5,530 bases of DNA from Gammaproteobacteria bacterium (GTDB taxonomy: Bacteria > Pseudomonadota > Gammaproteobacteria > UBA6429 > Thiohalophilaceae). The notes beneath the pieces are model-generated. The model had not been told where the DNA came from. It saw nothing but the letters and a program-made list of their open reading frames with translations, and did no database searches. Shown here piece after piece: positions 1-5,530 of this stretch (its first letter is position 1; the number at the start of each line of letters is the position of its first letter). The translations under genes were made by a program, and so were the position numbers. The stretch spans positions 1 through 5,530 of the forward strand of contig JAADGZ010000186.1 of assembly GCA_013152045.1 (NCBI GenBank), given 5' to 3'.

Positions 1-67
1 TGGCTGCGCTTATTTTTCAGTAATGGCGGCCAACTAACCCATAGGAAATTTTAACAAGGAGTTTGTT
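1..67. other. Left-edge leader, no gene assignable
   Basis: This short stretch precedes the first complete gene. One forward frame is open from base 1 to a TAA at 52-54 (17 codons), but the other two forward frames also run to stops at 21-23 and 35-37. Nothing is long enough to show that an upstream gene ends here. No convincing -35/-10 pair is visible, so the promoter of the following gene may lie outside the window. Confidence 0.3.
56..61 (+). promoter_or_regulatory. Shine-Dalgarno site of the DUF5996 gene
   Basis: A perfect AAGGAG lies six bases upstream of the ATG at 68. This is canonical strength and spacing and fixes the start of the downstream gene. Confidence 0.85.
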
Positions 68-976
68 ATGCCAAATAAATTGCGCAATCAAATATATCCC
101 GCACTTCCATTAGATGCCTGGGAGGAAACAAAGCAAACACTACATCTTTATATTCAGATCGTTGGAAAAATAAGACTGAACCTTTTCCCGAAAACAAATC
201 ATTGGTGGCATGCTCCATTATATATTTCCACCCGTGGCCTTACAACGCGACCTATTCCTTATCATGAAATGATGTTTGAGATTGAATTTGACTTTATACA
301 TCATGTTCTTTCAATACGAACCAGTAATGGAAAACTCGAGTTGGTTAATATAAATGGAGTATCCGTATCACAATTCTACAACAATGTTCTTGGCACTCTT
401 TCTGAACTTGGAGTAGATGTCGAAATCAAGGCCATTCCCTACGATAACATCAGTAAAGAGCCGTTTGAAAGCAATCATTTTGATGCCAGGTATGATCAGG
501 AATATGTAGAACGATTTTGGCAAATACTGGTTCTCGTTGGCGCGGTGTTTGAAAAATATAGAGCCATGTACACGGGAAAAAGTACCCCTGTTCACCTGTT
601 CTGGCATCATCTTGATCTGGTTGTTACTCGATTTTCCGGCAAACGTGCGCCGACGAAGAAATGGCCGACCAATGTCGAACGAGAAGCCTATTCCCATGAA
701 GTGATGAGCTTCGGATTCTGGGCAGGAGATGAGGTGGTAAGAGAAGCCGCATTTTATGCCTATGTATACCCTGAGCCAGAGGCGTTGACGGATCAACCTT
801 TACAGCCAGACGCAGCAGTATGGAATACCGATCCAGGCTATGCCATGGCCTTTTTACCCTACGAGTCAGTGCGACAATCACAGGATCCCGGTGGGGACAT
901 TATGCGTTTTCTGCAAAGTGCTTACCAGGCGGGCTGTGCATGCAGCGAGTGGGATTCAAAATTTTTTGAGTTGTAA
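68..976 (+). CDS. DUF5996 family protein, function unknown
   Basis: This is a 302-residue soluble protein that I recognise as a DUF5996 family member, about the usual length for that family. Three family-like blocks are visible: an N-terminal block with NHWWHAPLYISTRGL at about residues 44-58, a central HLFWHHLDLVVTRFSG at 176-191, and a SHEVMSFGFWAGD block at 209-221 followed by YVYPEP at 232-237. It is rich in His, Trp and Tyr, which could form a ligand or metal pocket, but that is inference. No signal peptide or membrane segment is seen, so it is probably cytoplasmic. The start is set by a perfect AAGGAG six bases before the ATG. The next gene begins 28 bp after its stop, suggesting co-transcription. 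The family has no established biochemical role, so no function is assigned. The first ~450 bases look more AT-rich than the second half. Confidence 0.85.
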   Translation: MPNKLRNQIYPALPLDAWEETKQTLHLYIQIVGKIRLNLFPKTNHWWHAPLYISTRGLTTRPIPYHEMMFEIEFDFIHHVLSIRTSNGKLELVNINGVSVSQFYNNVLGTLSELGVDVEIKAIPYDNISKEPFESNHFDARYDQEYVERFWQILVLVGAVFEKYRAMYTGKSTPVHLFWHHLDLVVTRFSGKRAPTKKWPTNVEREAYSHEVMSFGFWAGDEVVREAAFYAYVYPEPEALTDQPLQPDAAVWNTDPGYAMAFLPYESVRQSQDPGGDIMRFLQSAYQAGCACSEWDSKFFEL

Positions 977-1004
977 TTATTTGCATTAAAGCGGGTAAAT
1001 TGAA

Positions 1005-1514
1005 ATGAAATTGAAAAAAGCAATTATTTTATCAGTCACGCTGTTATGTATTAATTATTCTGTTTATGCCGGAAAGTTAGTTCCTTCAGCGATACAATTT
1101 GATGTTTCCCAAACGGTATCTAAATTACCTCTTGCTGATGATGTTAGTGCGGATGATGCCATTGTAGCGCTCAAATCAAAAGCAATTGAGCTAAATATGA
1201 AATTTGTTGCACACCAACCATTATCAAAGGAATTAAAGGCTCGTGGTATAAAATCGGGCCGACTTGAAATCTTTCAGTTTTGTAACCCCGCCGATGCTCA
1301 CAAAATGGTGGAATTTAATCCGATTTTTGCAGCGTATATGCCCTGCCGGATAGCCCTGGTTGAAGATGGTAATGGCAAAGTCTGGTTGATGATGATTAAT
1401 CTGGATATGTTGATTAACAACACAGATCTGCCCCCGAAACTAAAAACAATTGCAAAACGCATCAATAAAACGCTGATTCAAATAATGGAGGCCGGTGCAA
1501 GCGGTGATTTTTAG
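1005..1514 (+). CDS. Exported DUF302-domain protein
   Basis: This 169-residue protein has a clear N-terminal signal peptide: a Lys-rich start (residues 2-5), a hydrophobic core at about 6-19, and a likely signal peptidase I site after Val-Tyr-Ala at residue 22. Cys15 lies in the hydrophobic core but is preceded by Leu-Leu, not a good lipobox, so a lipoprotein is unlikely. The mature part matches DUF302: a stretch around 54-70 for the first half, then RLEIFQFCNP (86-95) and MPCRIALVEDGNGKVWL (112-128), followed by an amphipathic C-terminal helix. Two cysteines, Cys93 and Cys114, remain in the mature protein and could form a disulfide or bind a ligand. The family's role is not established. It should sit in the periplasm. 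The ATG at 1005 has only a weak purine-rich upstream sequence (GCGGG at 991-995), so translation may depend on the gene 28 bp upstream, with which it probably forms an operon. Confidence 0.8.
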   Translation: MKLKKAIILSVTLLCINYSVYAGKLVPSAIQFDVSQTVSKLPLADDVSADDAIVALKSKAIELNMKFVAHQPLSKELKARGIKSGRLEIFQFCNPADAHKMVEFNPIFAAYMPCRIALVEDGNGKVWLMMINLDMLINNTDLPPKLKTIAKRINKTLIQIMEAGASGDF

Positions 1515-1573
1515 TCCATCTGTGTCTACTAAACCCACGGGTGATTCTTAATAAACATAATTTTAATAAACAA

Positions 1574-1593
1574 CCCCGCAGCAAGCTACGGGG
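1574..1593. repeat. Left end hairpin of the repeat element
   Basis: CCCCGCAGC-AA-GCTACGGGG folds into an eight-pair stem with one C/A mismatch and an AA tip. Its AGC-AA-GCT tip is repeated in the hairpin at 1756-1769, which suggests that the two are the ends of one element. No T tract follows, so it is not a standard intrinsic terminator. Confidence 0.7.
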
Positions 1594-1688
1594 TATTAGC
1601 CAAAGGAACAATCTGAACCGCCAGGACGTGACCGGAGCGAAGCGTAGGAAATACCGAATGAAGCTCGCAGAGCGAGATTATCACGGTG

Positions 1689-1732
1689 CAAAGGACGCCA
1701 GGAATTATTTGGCTAAAACTTGGCGTCCTTTG
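1689..1732. repeat. Inner 12-bp perfect stem-loop
   Basis: CAAAGGACGCCA (1689-1700) is the exact reverse complement of TGGCGTCCTTTG (1721-1732), with a 20-base loop. It is the strongest single structure in the window. It lies 76 bp upstream of the fusion gene start. In RNA it would form a stable hairpin in the leader if transcription comes from upstream. It lacks a following U tract, so a role in termination, RNA stability or none at all is open. Confidence 0.75.
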
Positions 1733-1755
1733 TGTCTTGGCGGTTCAATATTAAT

Positions 1756-1769
1756 CACAGCAAGCTGTG
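1756..1769. repeat. Right end hairpin of the repeat element
   Basis: CACAGC-AA-GCTGTG is a perfect six-pair stem with an AA tip, matching the tip of the left-end hairpin. It lies 38 bp before the GTG and 44 bp before the ATG of the next gene. Confidence 0.7.
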
Positions 1770-1796
1770 GGAAATTAAATCCATAGAGATTAAAAT

Positions 1797-1803
1797 AAGG
1801 GAG
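1797..1803 (+). promoter_or_regulatory. Shine-Dalgarno site deciding the fusion gene start
   Basis: AAGGGAG precedes two in-frame starts: GTG at 1808 (4-base spacer) and ATG at 1814 (10-base spacer). The ATG is the better start codon with an acceptable spacer; the GTG adds only two residues. Both give essentially the same protein. Confidence 0.7.
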
Positions 1804-1807
1804 CCGG

Positions 1808-4800
1808 GTGGCGATGCAGGAAGTTGAATGGAGAAAAGGAATCTGTGGCATTTGCCCCGCAGGCTGCTGGATTGAAACCGGAATGCAGGATGGAAAAATT
1901 GTGGGTGTTCGTGCGGACAAAAGCCATCAACTTGGCATGATCTGCCGTCGCGGGCAGCATGCCCCGGAAATCATTTACTCCGAACATCGCCTGAAGCATC
2001 CCATGAAACGCATGGGCGCCAAAGGCAGTTATGCGTTTGAGCCTGTCAGTTGGGATGAGGCTTATGACATTATCGTTAAAAATCTCAATGCCATAAAAAC
2101 AGAATCCGGCCCGGAGGCTGTTGCTATTTATACAGGGCGAGGCGCGTTTGAACTCTCACTCTGTGACATGTACCAACCGAAAGGGGTTGCAGTTTCTTCT
2201 GCATCTAATATTCTTTTCCCCTTTGGTTCGCCTAATACCATGGGGGTTGGCGCACTATGCTATGTCTCCTTTGCCATGATTGCGCCCGACGTAACATTGG
2301 GAACCATGCTGACCAGTATGTACACGGATATGGAGAACGCAGAGCTACTACTGGTATGGGGCGCCAATCCAGCGACTGATTCTCCCCCATTAGATATGAC
2401 CCGTCTTGAAGCGGCCGCGAAAAGAGGCTGTGACATTGTGGTAATCGACCCGCGGCATACCGAAACGGCCAAATGCACGGGCGCTGAATGGATTGCCATC
2501 CGCCCTGGTACTGACGGCGCGCTGGCATTGTCGATGATTGGCGTGCTGATCGACGAAGATTTGTATGATGAAAAGTTTGTCGATCAGTGGACGCTCGGGT
2601 TTGATGAGTTGGTAACTTATACCCAGCATTTTCGCCCGGAAGTCGTAGAAAAAATTACAGGTGTACCCGCGAACAAAATTCGAGATCTCGCCCAACGTAT
2701 TGCCAGGGCCACAGGGGCTGCGCCCGTTATGTACACAGGGTTAGAGTATTCCAACAGCGGCATTCAGGCTGTTCGCGCCGTATTAAGCCTGTTTGCGATC
2801 AGTGGCCATCTCGATACGCCGGGCGGAATGGGGCTGGCCATGCGTGACCAGCACTTCCCCATTAATCGTTCCTGCAATCAGGAAAATCCCAATTTACAAC
2901 GAGCTGCAGCACGGGACAAATTTCCACTTTACAGTGACTATCGTGGGGAGTCTCATGCTTCCGGCCTGGTCGATGCGGTACTGCATGGTGAACCGTACCC
3001 GATTCGTGGCCTGATTATCCACGGTGCTTCTCTGCTGACTTCCTGGCCGCAAACCTCCATCTGGCGTGAAACACTGTCCAAACTTGATTTTGTCGTCAGT
3101 ATCGATCGTCAACTCACTGCAGATGCCGCATACGCTGACATCGTGCTGCCGGCCACCACCATGTTCGAGATCGATTCGTACATGGTCTATGGCCCTGTCT
3201 TCCGGTTGCGTGAAAAACTGATAGAACCCGTGGGTGAAGCGCGTAATGATTATCTAATTATGGCGGAACTGGCTCAACGACTGGGTTACGGTCACCTTTA
3301 TCCGCAAACCGAAGATGAAGTCATACGCTTCGCATTAGAAGGTTCGGGCTATAGCCTGGAAGATATTCATGACAACGGCGGCTGGGTTAAATTGCCCACG
3401 CCGATGATGGAATACAAAAAATATGAAAAAGGGGGATTGCGAGCAGACGGCAAACCCGGCTTCGAAACGCCCAGTGGCAAGTTTGAAATCTGGTCCCGCA
3501 AACTGGAGGAGTATGGCTATGAGCCGTTACCAAAATATATCGAGCCGGTTGAAGGTCCGCAGGCAGCGCCGCAACTCCATAAGCGTTTCCCTCTGGTTTT
3601 TAACTCCGGGGCACGCCCTCAGACCGATTTTCGCTCACAACATCATGCTATCAAAGGTCTCAATAAAGATAACCCCGAACCAACCGTTGAAATGAATATC
3701 GAAGATGCCCGCGCCAGAGGTATTGAACAGGGTGATCTGGTAGAAGTGCGCACAACCCGAGGCGCGGTGCCGTTTCGGGCCAGGATCAGTAATGATATTG
3801 TCTCGGGCGCCATCGAAGCCAATATGGGGGGCGGCACGCCGGTGGGACCAAAAGCCTGGCGAGAATGGAATGTTAACGAACTGACCGATTTGTATAACTA
3901 CGATGAGATTTCCGGATTCCCGGTGTATAAAGCATTGCTCTGCGATGTAGTTAAGCTGGCAGCCGGTGACGCCGAAGCGAGATCGCGCCTGAGCCGAACA
4001 GATAATGTGTCTGGGTTAACAGCGGCAGTGAATGGTAAGGGACAGAAAACGCACAGGCCCGGTATTTATCTGGATAACAATGCGACCACGGCTATCGCAG
4101 AAAGCGTGAAACAGGCGATGCTGCCCTATCTTGAATCCCTTTATGGCAATCCTTCCAGTATCCATAGCGTGGGACGGGATGCGCATGAAGCTATTGACAA
4201 AGCCCGCCGCCAACTGGCCAGGCTGATTAACGCCAGGCCCAGGCGCATTATATTTACCGGCGGCGGCAGTGAAGCCAATAATCTGGCTTTAAAAGGGGTC
4301 GCATTCGCCCGACAATCTAGCGGGGGGCATATCATTACCAGCCGAATCGAACACCCGGCTATTTTACAAACGGCTGCTTTCCTTGAACGTCAGGGCTTTA
4401 AGATTACCTATCTGGATGTGGACAGGGATGGGCTTATTCATCCGCAACAACTGGTCGATGCGTTAACCGATAAAACTATCCTGGTTTCTATCATGATGGC
4501 CAATAATGAAGTCGGCAGTATTCAGCCGATCAGGGAACTGGTGCAGGTCGCGCATGCTCATGGCGTGCTGTTTCATACTGATGCGGTACAGGCCGCCGGA
4601 AAAATCCCCATCGATATAGAAAAGTTAGACGTCGATCTTCTGAGCCTTTCCGGGCATAAGTTTCACGGTCCCAAAGGTGTTGGGATGCTTTATGTGCGTA
4701 AAGGTGTTGAACTGGAATCCCTGATCCATGGAGGACAGCAGGAATTTGGTCTGCGCGCCGGTACAGAAAATGTCCCGGCGATTGTTGGGATGGGAAAAGC

Positions 4801-5215
4801 CGCTGAGCTGGCGCAGGAGTCGTTGCATGAAAACAGCCCCATGGCTCGATTGCGTGACCGGCTGCAGAAAGGAATTGAGGAACTTGTACCCATGTCCCGC
4901 TTAAACGGACACCATACCCGGCGTCTGCCTAATACACTCAACATGAGCCTGCCTGGTATACGCGGTGAATCACTTGTGGTCGCACTGGATCAGCGTGGCA
5001 TTTCCTTTTCCTCGGGTTCAGCATGTAAGTCGGGTTCCCCCAAACCCACCCATGTATTGATGGCGATGGATTACACAGAAGAAGACGCCCACTGTGCCGT
5101 TCGATTTTCACTGGATACGAGCATTACGGAAAAAGACATTGAAGTTACATTGGCAGAATTAAAAAATGTGCTGATTGAAATAGAAACTACAGTGCGTTTT
5201 TTGCCATGTAAATAA
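1808..5215 (+). CDS. Molybdopterin oxidoreductase-cysteine desulfurase fusion
   Basis: This 1135-residue bifunctional protein (numbered from GTG 1808; ATG 1814 is an equally good start) is one continuous frame. Residues ~10-718 are a DMSO-reductase-superfamily molybdoenzyme. It has [4Fe-4S] ligands Cys13, Cys16, Cys20 and Cys46, and a predicted molybdenum ligand Cys151 in FGSPN...GALCYVS. Dinucleotide-binding segments include LLVWGANPATDSPP (181-194) and VVIDPRHTETAKCTG (211-225), and the C-terminal cofactor domain is at about 590-718. Residues ~752-1135 are a NifS-like cysteine desulfurase with PLP lysine Lys951 and persulfide cysteine Cys1073. There is no Tat signal and no membrane segment, so it should be cytoplasmic. 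No electron-transfer subunit lies beside it. The desulfurase half releases sulfur from cysteine as a protein persulfide; the natural inference is delivery to the Mo centre, or coupling to a sulfur substrate. The Mo substrate is unknown: Cys-Tyr at 151-152 in place of the Sec/Cys-His of formate dehydrogenases argues against that activity. Domain calls are firm; the coupled function is inferred. Confidence 0.93.
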   Translation: MAMQEVEWRKGICGICPAGCWIETGMQDGKIVGVRADKSHQLGMICRRGQHAPEIIYSEHRLKHPMKRMGAKGSYAFEPVSWDEAYDIIVKNLNAIKTESGPEAVAIYTGRGAFELSLCDMYQPKGVAVSSASNILFPFGSPNTMGVGALCYVSFAMIAPDVTLGTMLTSMYTDMENAELLLVWGANPATDSPPLDMTRLEAAAKRGCDIVVIDPRHTETAKCTGAEWIAIRPGTDGALALSMIGVLIDEDLYDEKFVDQWTLGFDELVTYTQHFRPEVVEKITGVPANKIRDLAQRIARATGAAPVMYTGLEYSNSGIQAVRAVLSLFAISGHLDTPGGMGLAMRDQHFPINRSCNQENPNLQRAAARDKFPLYSDYRGESHASGLVDAVLHGEPYPIRGLIIHGASLLTSWPQTSIWRETLSKLDFVVSIDRQLTADAAYADIVLPATTMFEIDSYMVYGPVFRLREKLIEPVGEARNDYLIMAELAQRLGYGHLYPQTEDEVIRFALEGSGYSLEDIHDNGGWVKLPTPMMEYKKYEKGGLRADGKPGFETPSGKFEIWSRKLEEYGYEPLPKYIEPVEGPQAAPQLHKRFPLVFNSGARPQTDFRSQHHAIKGLNKDNPEPTVEMNIEDARARGIEQGDLVEVRTTRGAVPFRARISNDIVSGAIEANMGGGTPVGPKAWREWNVNELTDLYNYDEISGFPVYKALLCDVVKLAAGDAEARSRLSRTDNVSGLTAAVNGKGQKTHRPGIYLDNNATTAIAESVKQAMLPYLESLYGNPSSIHSVGRDAHEAIDKARRQLARLINARPRRIIFTGGGSEANNLALKGVAFARQSSGGHIITSRIEHPAILQTAAFLERQGFKITYLDVDRDGLIHPQQLVDALTDKTILVSIMMANNEVGSIQPIRELVQVAHAHGVLFHTDAVQAAGKIPIDIEKLDVDLLSLSGHKFHGPKGVGMLYVRKGVELESLIHGGQQEFGLRAGTENVPAIVGMGKAAELAQESLHENSPMARLRDRLQKGIEELVPMSRLNGHHTRRLPNTLNMSLPGIRGESLVVALDQRGISFSSGSACKSGSPKPTHVLMAMDYTEEDAHCAVRFSLDTSITEKDIEVTLAELKNVLIEIETTVRFLPCK
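1832..3961 (+). other. Domain: bis-MGD molybdopterin oxidoreductase
   Basis: Residues ~9-718 of the fusion form a complete molybdoenzyme catalytic subunit. Order: the [4Fe-4S] loop with Cys-x2-Cys-x3-Cys (13-20) and Cys46 followed by Arg-Arg-Gly; SWDEAYDII (81-89); the predicted Mo-ligand segment ending at Cys151; a pterin-binding segment with RPGTDGALAL (232-241); a Gly-rich turn DTPGGMG (336-342); LPATTMFEIDSY (447-458), a typical superfamily motif; FETPSGKFEIWS (552-563), reminiscent of thiosulfate/polysulfide reductase catalytic subunits; and a C-terminal beta-barrel domain with FNSGARPQTDFRSQHH (598-613) and GIEQGDLVEVRTTRG (638-652). The PsrA/PhsA-like similarity is a recollection of motifs, not an alignment. 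Those relatives are normally exported and paired with B and C subunits; this protein has neither feature. Confidence 0.9.
3962..4060 (+). other. Interdomain linker of the fusion
   Basis: Residues ~719-751 are rich in Ala, Arg, Ser, Gly, Thr and Lys, as expected of a flexible tether. There is no in-frame ATG between Met673 and Met771, and Met771 already lies past the start motif of the desulfurase. The only alternative starts here are GTG codons at Val734 and Val741, and no Shine-Dalgarno sequence was seen before them. The desulfurase is therefore very probably made only as part of the fusion. Confidence 0.75.
4061..5212 (+). other. Domain: NifS-type cysteine desulfurase (PLP)
   Basis: Residues ~752-1135 (384 residues, close to the ~390-400 of free-standing NifS/IscS) form a class V aminotransferase-fold desulfurase. 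Motifs in order: YLDNNATT (754-761), GGGSEANNLA (818-827), EHPAIL with the PLP-stacking His849, MANNEVG with Asn900, HTDAVQAAGK with Asp925 and Gln928, LSLSGHKFHGPKGVG with the PLP Schiff-base Lys951, GGQQEFGLRAGTENVP (975-990), and FSSGSACKSG with catalytic Cys1073. These correspond to His104, Asp180, Gln183, Lys206 and Cys328 of E. coli IscS. The RAGTENVP and SSGSAC wording is closer to NifS (group I) than to SufS. A short tail ends in PCK with an extra Cys1134. All recognisable catalytic residues are present, so the domain should be active. Confidence 0.92.
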
Positions 5216-5322
5216 ATACCGGGCATCTACTTTTGATTATACCTTCTCTATCAAACCAAACTTATGAACTTCCGGTCGGGATGATCGGCACCTCTTGATA
5301 GTTGCAGAGCAGATCTTATGTT
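5216..5322. other. Intergenic space between convergent genes
   Basis: This 107-bp stretch separates the stop of the fusion gene from the end of the apparent minus-strand gene. It contains a weak 6-base inverted pair TTTGAT (5232-5237) / ATCAAA (5250-5255) and the hairpin at 5272-5288. Neither has the T tract of a classical intrinsic terminator. Confidence 0.5.
5272..5288. terminator. Possible weak hairpin between convergent genes
   Basis: CCGGTC (5272-5277) can pair with GATCGG (5283-5288), with one G-T wobble, around a five-base loop. Its position 56 bp after the fusion gene stop, and 34 bp past the stop of the minus-strand gene, suits a shared terminator. There is no T run on either side, so this is a tentative call; termination may be Rho-dependent. 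Confidence 0.25.
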
Positions 5323-5530
5323 TCAAAATCGACCATAACCAAATTTTCCTACCCAGCCACCTTTTTTATAATCAATATCCAGCCATTGGGGTACTATTGC
5401 CTTCCAGTTGGTAATGGGGGCAATGCTGGTGGCTTGCGAGGAACTGGTTTGCTCGCTTGCACTACAGTGTTCACCAGAGACCAATCGTAGGCGCAGAGTA
5501 TCGCTTACAGTAATAGTATCGCTATAAGAT
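5323..5530 (-). CDS. 3' end of an unrecognised convergent gene (partial)
   Basis: On the minus strand one frame is open from the window edge (first full codon at 5529-5527) to a TGA whose complement lies at 5325-5323, giving 68 C-terminal residues. The other two minus frames hit stops within the first ~60 bases. The translation looks protein-like: a Ser/Thr-rich stretch with one Cys (GEHCSASEQTSSS), then NWKAIVPQWLDIDYKK and a Gly/aromatic end GGWVGKFGYGRF. I do not recognise the family. The aromatic, Phe-terminated tail is loosely reminiscent of outer-membrane or secreted proteins, but that is only an impression. A shorter plus-strand frame overlaps it (TTG at 5302 to 5490), has no good start and reads less like a protein. 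The gene converges on the fusion gene, so it is not part of its operon. Confidence 0.5.
   Translation of the reverse strand, partial: SYSDTITVSDTLRLRLVSGEHCSASEQTSSSQATSIAPITNWKAIVPQWLDIDYKKGGWVGKFGYGRF

Larger units (their letters stand above)
1574..1769. repeat. Composite nested inverted-repeat element
   Basis: The 293-bp gap between the DUF302 gene and the fusion gene is mostly filled by a palindromic element. From outside inward: small hairpins with identical AGC-AA-GCT tips at both ends (1574-1593 and 1756-1769); a 9-base inverted pair TTAGCCAAA (1596-1604) / TTTGGCTAA (1708-1716); a 10-base inverted pair TGAACCGCCA (1614-1623) / TGGCGGTTCA (1738-1747); a CGTGA (1627-1631) / TCACG (1681-1685) pair enclosing a CTCGC-AGA-GCGAG hairpin (1664-1676); and a 12-bp perfect stem (1689-1700 / 1721-1732). 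Nested arms and matching end hairpins are typical of dispersed, non-autonomous palindromic repeats (REP/MITE-like). The related motif GAACCGCCA-GACG is, from memory, common between genes in environmental proteobacteria. Without the rest of the genome the copy number is unknown. It encodes no credible protein. Confidence 0.75.

Noticed and set aside
368..796. 142-residue minus-strand frame within the DUF5996 gene
   Set aside because: It is antisense to a gene with recognisable family motifs and a perfect ribosome binding site; its own translation has no recognisable features.
1533..1542. ACCC-AC-GGGT as a terminator after the DUF302 gene
   Set aside because: Four pairs with a two-base loop and no T tract are too weak to support a terminator.
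1720..1754. Possible promoter (TTGGCG with CAATAT or TATTAA) inside the repeat element
   Set aside because: Spacing of about 20-23 bases is poor and the bases belong to the inverted-repeat arms, so the match is not convincing.
1541..1786. 81-residue plus-strand frame in the gap before the fusion gene
   Set aside because: It runs almost entirely through the nested inverted repeats, begins without a ribosome binding site, and its translation has no recognisable domain. Peptides of this kind are usual translations of palindromic repeats.
1808..3961. Formate dehydrogenase assignment for the molybdoenzyme half
   Set aside because: Formate dehydrogenases have Sec/Cys followed by His at the Mo ligand. 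Here Cys151 is followed by Tyr, so the desulfurase link to formate dehydrogenase maturation is only an analogy.
5302..5490. 62-residue plus-strand frame near the right edge
   Set aside because: It starts with TTG and has no Shine-Dalgarno site. It overlaps a longer minus-strand frame that reads more like a protein.

Overview
The window looks like a chromosomal segment of a gram-negative proteobacterium, most likely a gammaproteobacterium. The grounds are gene style, Shine-Dalgarno sites, the DUF302 and DUF5996 families, and an intergenic palindromic repeat of a type common in environmental proteobacteria. Composition is moderate: the first two genes are visibly AT-rich, and the large third gene is closer to balanced GC. 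No RNA gene, CRISPR array, transposase or phage gene is visible.

Layout. Positions 68-976 encode a DUF5996 protein of unknown function. After a 28-bp gap, 1005-1514 encode a small exported DUF302 protein; the two are probably co-transcribed. The 1515-1807 interval holds a composite inverted-repeat element (about 1574-1769) built of several nested hairpins. Next comes one very long gene (about 1808/1814-5215). The right edge (5323-5530, minus strand) appears to hold the 3' end of a convergent, unrecognised gene, so the long gene would be the last one of its transcription unit.

The main result is the long gene. It is a single uninterrupted reading frame joining two complete enzymes. The N-terminal ~718 residues are a molybdopterin (bis-MGD)/[4Fe-4S] oxidoreductase of the DMSO-reductase superfamily. 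The C-terminal ~384 residues are a NifS-type, PLP-dependent cysteine desulfurase. Both halves keep their recognisable catalytic and cofactor residues, and a ~33-residue linker without any in-frame ATG joins them.

Cysteine desulfurases supply the sulfur that FdhD-type chaperones place on the molybdenum of formate dehydrogenases. An enzyme carrying its own desulfurase therefore suggests either sulfur delivery to its Mo centre in cis, or a sulfur-metabolic reaction in which a cysteine-derived persulfide is passed to or from the Mo site. No iron-sulfur or membrane-anchor subunit is encoded next to it and it has no Tat signal, so it is predicted to be a soluble cytoplasmic enzyme. Its substrate cannot be read from the sequence.
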